NCBI GenBank assembly: GCA_009692905.1 | Contig: SHYI01000027.1 | Location: 1-10,460, forward strand | Reading direction: 5' to 3' | DNA: 10,460 nucleotides | Source: Chloroflexota bacterium | GTDB taxonomy: Bacteria; Chloroflexota; Limnocylindria; Limnocylindrales; Limnocylindraceae | Shown: one piece after another, positions 6,331-10,460 of the stretch | Layout: each line of letters begins with the position of its first letter | Position numbering within the stretch: the first letter of the stretch is position 1 | Position numbers and translations under genes: made by a program | Notes under the pieces: generated by a model | The model's database searches: none | What the model saw: the letters and a program-made list of their open reading frames with translations, nothing else | Told to the model about the DNA's origin: nothing

Positions 6331-6925
6331 TGCCAACCTCCGCTCGCGTTATCTCGGTGCGTTCCATCAGATCTACGCAACTGTCGCCGTAGATCAGCGT
6401 CCGCACACATCGTAGTCCTTCAGGGAGCGCTAGGGGAAGGTTGCCCGGTCGCGTGCGCCCCGTGAGCGCAAGGAGCCCCTCGTCGGCGAGCGGGCCGCCA
6501 GGGGCTGCACAGCGCGCCAGGATCCCCTCCGCCAGCGCGGCGTCGTCGTAGGGGGGATCAGCAACGATCAGATCGAAGGAGGCGCCTGGTGCATCAAGGG
6601 CGACCAGCGCATCGGCGCCCTGGAGGGTTGCTCGTTCTGTCAGCTTGAGTGCCAACAGATTCGCTTGAATGATTGCCACGGCATCGCGAGAGCGCTCAAC
6701 AAAGAGCGCGTGAACGGCGCCGCGGCTCAGCGCCTCAATGCCGACCGCGCCACTCCCCGCGCAGAGATCGGCGAATCTCGCCCCAACAATCCGCGGCTCA
6801 AGCACCCCAAAGAGCGACTCGCGCACTCGATCGGTCATCGGACGGGTACCGGCTGGCGGCACCGCAATGCGTCGACCGCGGTGGTCGCCGGCAATGATTC
6901 GGAGGGTTCCCCCCTGCGCAGTCAT
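6323..6925 (-). CDS. rsmD: 16S rRNA (guanine966-N2)-methyltransferase RsmD
   Basis: S-adenosylmethionine-dependent enzyme that methylates G966 of 16S rRNA during 30S assembly. The 200-residue protein shows the family pattern in order: LRIIAGDHRGRRI near the N-terminus, RPMTDRVRESLFGVL, SAM-binding motif I as DLCAGSGAVGIEALSRGA (the family usually has DLFAGSG), FVERSRDAVAIIQANL, and the catalytic motif ADPPYDD. The C-terminal part (IYGDSCVDLMER) corresponds to the usual closing beta strands. The ATG at 6925 overlaps the recG stop by 4 bases, and the gene end overlaps coaD by 8 bases, so the three genes are probably translated from one message. No abnormal length or broken motif is seen. Confidence 0.95.
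   Translation of the reverse strand: MTAQGGTLRIIAGDHRGRRIAVPPAGTRPMTDRVRESLFGVLEPRIVGARFADLCAGSGAVGIEALSRGAVHALFVERSRDAVAIIQANLLALKLTERATLQGADALVALDAPGASFDLIVADPPYDDAALAEGILARCAAPGGPLADEGLLALTGRTRPGNLPLALPEGLRCVRTLIYGDSCVDLMERTEITRAEVGNE
6336..6341 (-). promoter_or_regulatory. Shine-Dalgarno site of coaD
   Basis: GGAGGT on the minus strand, inside the final codons of rsmD and five bases (TGGCA) before the ATG at 6330. It decides the coaD start in favour of that ATG. Confidence 0.8.
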
Positions 6926-9099
6926 ACCGGCGCGCTCTCGGTGAGCGCCGCGCCGGTCGCCCGACCAATCGGCCAGCCGCGTGCATACGACTGAACGAGG
7001 AGCGCCGCCTCGCCCTCTGCCTCGCCGTGCTGATCAAGCAGTCGCTCAGCCTCCGTTCGCGCAACGAGGGCGAGGGCACGGTCCTCGGCGCGTGCCAGCG
7101 TTGCGATGCGCAACGGCGGGAGGCCACTCTGCGACGTCCCGAGAACACTCCCTTCCCCGCGCAGCGCGATGTCTTGCTCTGCGAGCAGGAACCCGTCACG
7201 GGTTGACTCGATCGCCTGAAGCCGCGCAGCGGCTACCTCGTCATCACTGTCGCTCACCAGAATGCACCACCCCTTATCACCACCGCGGCCGACACGACCA
7301 CGCAGCTGATGCAGCGTGGCCAAGCCAAAACGCTCCGCCTCGAGGATCACCATGACACTGGCGGCTGGCACATCAACGCCCACCTCAATCACCGTGGTGC
7401 CGACGAGCACGTCGGATTCACCAGCAACAAAAGCCTGCATGGCGATGGTGCGCTCCGCTGCACGCTGTTGCCCGTGAACGACGCCGATACGGCGATGTGG
7501 CAGGCGCTCGCGCAGCAGTTCCGCCTGGGCCTCAACGCCCGTTGCGCTACCGGCGTCGAGATCGTCATCAAAGGTGGTCCCCTGCTCCGGCTCGCCGCCT
7601 GAGTCGGCATCGGCAATGCGTGGGACGACCACAAAGGTCTGTCGTCCAGCGGCCGCCTCTTCATCCACAAAGGTCCAGACACGCTCCAGATCGGCGCTGG
7701 TACGGATCGCAGTGCGGATCGGCTGGCGCCCCGCAGGGAGCTCTCGCAGCTCCGAAGAGGCAACGTCGGCGTAGAGGAGCTGCGCGATGGTGCGCGGGAT
7801 CGGCGTTGCGGTCATCAGGAGCAGGTGTGGCTCGCGTGATGCCTTGGAGAGGAGCTTCGCCCGCTCCTCCACACCGAAGCGGTGCTGTTCGTCAACGACG
7901 ACGAGGCCGAGTGAGGCGAACTGCGTCCCCTCAGCGAAGAGGGCGTGCGTGCCGATGACCAGCGCTGCGCGGCCACCAGCAGCCGCTGTGCGCGCCGCTC
8001 GGCGTTCGGCGACAGGCGCTCCGCCCAACACCAGCGCCACCTCAATGCCGAGTGGGGCGAGGAGTCGCTTCGCCGTCGCAGCGTGCTGACGGGCCAACAG
8101 TTCTGTCGGTGCCAGGAGGGCGCTCTGATGCCCAGCGGCCGCCGTGGCGGCGGCGGCAACGAAGGCGACCGCAGTCTTACCGGTGCCCACATCGCCCTGC
8201 AGGAGGCGCAGCATCGGCGACCCCGTCGCAAGGTCGGCAAGGATCTCGTCAATTGCACGCCGCTGATCACCCGTCCACGGTGTCTTGCTCTTTGATGAGG
8301 TACCGCCGATGCCGCCCAAGATTGCGGACTCGATCGTGGCCCGTTCCGTCTTGGTTGGCTTAATGCTGAATGCACCACCACCGGCGCGCCGCCGACTGCG
8401 ATGCACGAGCGCGATCTGCACCGCGAGTAGCTCATCAAAGGCGAGGCGGCGTAGTGCCGTATCTCGAAGGTCAAACTCCTCTGGCCAGTGCAGCGCCTCA
8501 ATTGCCTGCGCGAGTGGCAGGAGCCCGTTACGTGACAGCACCCCCTCTGGCAGCGGATCAACAAGATCGGCGCCGAACTGGTCCAGGAGTGCCCGTACCG
8601 CCCGACGCAGGCTCAGCGCCGTTACGCCACGGGTCAGTCGATAGATAGGAACGATGCGGCCGGCGCTGACCTGGTCTCCCCCGCCAACCGGACTGAACTC
8701 TGGCGCTTCGAGTTGCTTCGTCCACCCCATCGCCTTCACGCGCCCGGTGGCGACAATCGTCGTCCCAACCGTCAGTCGTCGCTCAATGAACCGCCGCCCG
8801 TACCAGATCGCATCGACCGCCCCTGAGTCGTCGACGAGCGTCGCGATCGTGCGTTGCACGCCACGACGCCAGGTCTTCTCTACTCGCAGGTCGGTCACGC
8901 GCGCTGAGATCGTGGCGCTAGTTCCTCCAGCAAGATCCGCGATCGGCGTGATCTCGCGGCGATCTTCATAGCGGCGTGGCAGGTAGGTCAGCAGGTCGGC
9001 AACGGTGGTGACACCAAGTTTCGCTAGGCCTCGAAGAAGACTCGAACCACCAGGGAGGGCGAGCCCTTTCAGTGGGAGTTCGCCCGGATCGACGGTCAC
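6922..9099 (-). CDS. recG: ATP-dependent DNA helicase RecG
   Basis: Monomeric superfamily 2 helicase that remodels stalled replication forks and branch-migrates Holliday junctions. Of 725 residues, the N-terminal wedge/OB domain spans about 1-200 (LTYLPRRYEDRR; strands such as VDAIWYGRRFIERRL). Helicase motifs follow: LLQGDVGTGKT (Walker A, near residue 300), APTELLARQH, the box VVDEQHRFGVEER (near 403), MTATPIPRT (near 431), ELPAGRQPIRT, VGTTVIEVGVDVP and HQLRGRVGRG. The C-terminal wedge-contact region DGFLLAEQDIALRGEGSVLGTSQSGLP is intact. An acidic, Gly-rich insert of about 25 residues lies near 495-520, between motif blocks, where homologues are usually shorter. The GTG at 9099 overlaps the fakA-like stop by 4 bases and lacks a strong ribosome-binding site, implying coupling. 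Confidence 0.97.
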   Translation of the reverse strand: MTVDPGELPLKGLALPGGSSLLRGLAKLGVTTVADLLTYLPRRYEDRREITPIADLAGGTSATISARVTDLRVEKTWRRGVQRTIATLVDDSGAVDAIWYGRRFIERRLTVGTTIVATGRVKAMGWTKQLEAPEFSPVGGGDQVSAGRIVPIYRLTRGVTALSLRRAVRALLDQFGADLVDPLPEGVLSRNGLLPLAQAIEALHWPEEFDLRDTALRRLAFDELLAVQIALVHRSRRRAGGGAFSIKPTKTERATIESAILGGIGGTSSKSKTPWTGDQRRAIDEILADLATGSPMLRLLQGDVGTGKTAVAFVAAAATAAAGHQSALLAPTELLARQHAATAKRLLAPLGIEVALVLGGAPVAERRAARTAAAGGRAALVIGTHALFAEGTQFASLGLVVVDEQHRFGVEERAKLLSKASREPHLLLMTATPIPRTIAQLLYADVASSELRELPAGRQPIRTAIRTSADLERVWTFVDEEAAAGRQTFVVVPRIADADSGGEPEQGTTFDDDLDAGSATGVEAQAELLRERLPHRRIGVVHGQQRAAERTIAMQAFVAGESDVLVGTTVIEVGVDVPAASVMVILEAERFGLATLHQLRGRVGRGGDKGWCILVSDSDDEVAAARLQAIESTRDGFLLAEQDIALRGEGSVLGTSQSGLPPLRIATLARAEDRALALVARTEAERLLDQHGEAEGEAALLVQSYARGWPIGRATGAALTESAPV

Positions 9100-10460
9100 T
9101 CCAAGCTCACGAGCACCCGTTCGATTGGCTGGCCACCGTGCTGAAGGTCGACCTCGACTCCAGCGATTACGCCGCGCACCGCGCTCACAAATTCGGTGGC
9201 CTGCTCGTCTGAGACGTCGGCACCAACGTAGAGGGTGATCAGATCTGCCGACTGCCCTGCGAGCGCCGCAACGATGGACTCAACGTCGCTGCTTCCCGTT
9301 GCGATGATCCCGTCAACTGGGTCGAGCGCCATAATCTGTCCGGCCTTCACCGACACACCACGAACAACGGCGTCCCGCACAGCCTCAACGACACGGAAGG
9401 TGCGTGCGGCAGCACGAGCCGCCTCCATGCGCGGGACGAGCTCCTCAAGCGAGAGGGATGGGTCCCACGAGAGGAGCGCGGCAATCCCTTCGGCGGCATT
9501 GCGGGTTGGAATGACCACGACGTTCGCCGCTGAGAGGTCGGCTGCCTGGCGTGCCGCCAGCACGATGTTGCTGTTGTTCGGAAGAACGACAACGAACTCG
9601 GTGCCCGCATGGGCGATTGCTGATGCGATCTCCGCCGCAGAGGGATTCTCTGTCTGGCCGCCGTGAACGATTTGCGATGCGCCGGCCGAGCGCAAGATAT
9701 CGCCGAGACCTGCTCCGGCGGCGACGGCAACGATGGAGGTTCCACGGCCGAGCGACGCGGCTGCAGGGCGTGGGGAGGCGCTCAGTGGTCCATCGGCCAA
9801 CTGATTGAACGCCGCATGCCCCGTTGCTCGCTCTGCGCTCTGCTGGTCGAGGTTCTCAATCGTGACGGCACGCACATCGCCAAGGCTGATCCCATACGCC
9901 AAGACCTCGTCGGGTCGCAGGTTGTGCACGTGCACCTTGCAGGTCACCTCATCGCCTGCAACCAACACGCTCTCCCCGATCGTCTCCAGGTGGGCGCGAA
10001 TCGCGGCGAGGTCGAGCGGCGTCGTTGGCGAGCTCAGGATGAAGACGGTCTCGTAGCCGAATTCTGTAGGAGCGGCGTCGACTGGCGCTGCAGCGACGGC
10101 GGGCTTAGAAGATGGGGGGGAGGAGCTGCGACGCTCCGCTTCAACAGTGCCGCGCGATGGAGCCACCGAGGGAACATTGGCGATCCCTTCAAGGATCAGC
10201 TGCAACCCTGCGCCGCCAGAGTCGACGACGCCAGCTTCGCGGAGGACGGCCAGCAGGGTCGGTGTCTTCTCTACAGAGATGCGAGCGGCGGCGGCGATGT
10301 GCTCGAGGAATGGGCGCAGCTCTGATGCCCCCTCCGACTCCTTCATCGCTGCAGCGGCGACCTCACGTGCCACGGTGAGGATCGTCCCCTCTGTCGGTGT
10401 CGCCACCGCCGAATAGGCGTGCAGCACGCCGAGTGAGAGCGACTGCGCGATCTCGGTTGC
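9096..10460 (-). CDS. fakA: FakA-like (DAK2/DhaL-domain) fatty acid kinase, C-terminal 454 residues; 5' end beyond the right edge
   Basis: Homologue of FakA/YloV, which in Firmicutes phosphorylates FakB-bound fatty acids to acyl-phosphate for phospholipid synthesis. The visible part starts inside the DhaL/DAK2 ATP-binding domain (AYSAVATPTEGTILTVAREVA; KTPTLLAVLREAGVVDSGGAGLQLILEG). A Ser/Pro/Ala-rich linker follows, then the second domain: YETVFIL, CKVHVHNLRPDEVL, VTIENLDQQ. The C-terminal domain has SIVAVAAGAGLGDI, GGQTENPS, VVLPNNSNIVLAARQA, AEGIAALLSWDP, EAVRDAVV and ITLYVGADVS. Homologues are about 550 residues, so roughly 100 N-terminal residues lie outside, with much of the ATP site. 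No DegV/FakB gene is in the window. In Actinomycetota-type clusters this gene also precedes recG. The kinase role is by family, and the true substrate here is inferred. Confidence 0.88.
   Translation of the reverse strand, partial: ATEIAQSLSLGVLHAYSAVATPTEGTILTVAREVAAAAMKESEGASELRPFLEHIAAAARISVEKTPTLLAVLREAGVVDSGGAGLQLILEGIANVPSVAPSRGTVEAERRSSSPPSSKPAVAAAPVDAAPTEFGYETVFILSSPTTPLDLAAIRAHLETIGESVLVAGDEVTCKVHVHNLRPDEVLAYGISLGDVRAVTIENLDQQSAERATGHAAFNQLADGPLSASPRPAAASLGRGTSIVAVAAGAGLGDILRSAGASQIVHGGQTENPSAAEIASAIAHAGTEFVVVLPNNSNIVLAARQAADLSAANVVVIPTRNAAEGIAALLSWDPSLSLEELVPRMEAARAAARTFRVVEAVRDAVVRGVSVKAGQIMALDPVDGIIATGSSDVESIVAALAGQSADLITLYVGADVSDEQATEFVSAVRGVIAGVEVDLQHGGQPIERVLVSLE

Noticed and set aside
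6331..6336. TTG start for coaD two codons upstream of the ATG
   Set aside because: The GGAGGT site would lie directly against the TTG, while spacing to the ATG at 6330 is normal and the resulting N-terminus matches CoaD.
6695..6818. boxA-like GCTCTTT sequences on the minus strand (near 6701 and 6809)
   Set aside because: They lie within rsmD codons for conserved residues (ALFVE, ESLFG), lack a boxB or leader context, and are probably chance matches to a short motif.
9663..10325. Plus-strand open frame of 220 codons opposite the FakA-like gene
   Set aside because: It mirrors a gene with clear DhaL and C-terminal domain motifs on the minus strand and has no recognisable domain.

Overview
The window is a compact, GC-rich bacterial chromosomal segment carrying eleven housekeeping genes. 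All lie on the minus strand, so transcription runs from high to low coordinates. In transcription order they are fakA-like (5' end cut by the right edge), recG, rsmD, coaD, a DUF177/YceD gene, rpmF, plsX, nusB, acpP, rnc and smc (3' end cut by the left edge). No mobile element, tRNA, rRNA, CRISPR array or prophage signal was seen, and no plus-strand gene could be supported.

The series fakA, recG, rsmD, coaD, DUF177, rpmF ... rnc, smc is the arrangement seen in Gram-positive-type (Terrabacteria) lineages such as Actinomycetota and Chloroflexota. The high GC content, frequent GTG starts and presence of plsX-acpP between rpmF and rnc suggest Chloroflexota or a deep actinobacterial lineage. This is inference from gene order and composition only.

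Spacing is tight. There are 4-base stop/start overlaps at fakA/recG, recG/rsmD, nusB/acpP and rnc/smc, and an 8-base overlap at rsmD/coaD. Gaps are 3 bases at coaD/DUF177 and 6 bases at rpmF/plsX. The only real gaps are DUF177-rpmF (53 bases), plsX-nusB (about 40 bases with the preferred nusB start) and acpP-rnc (63 bases). Each of these contains or adjoins a GC-rich hairpin without a U-tract. No promoter is evident, so the block probably belongs to one or a few long transcripts.

The genes fall into three groups. Lipid and cofactor supply: FakA (acyl-phosphate formation from fatty acids), PlsX (acyl-ACP to acyl-phosphate), AcpP, and CoaD (CoA, the donor of the ACP prosthetic group). RNA and ribosome function: RsmD, DUF177, L32, NusB and RNase III. 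DNA maintenance: RecG and SMC.

The window looks largely ordinary. The points most worth a second look are an RNase III that has alanine where a conserved metal-binding aspartate is expected, structured RNA between acpP and rnc and at the plsX-nusB junction, and nusB placed between two lipid genes.
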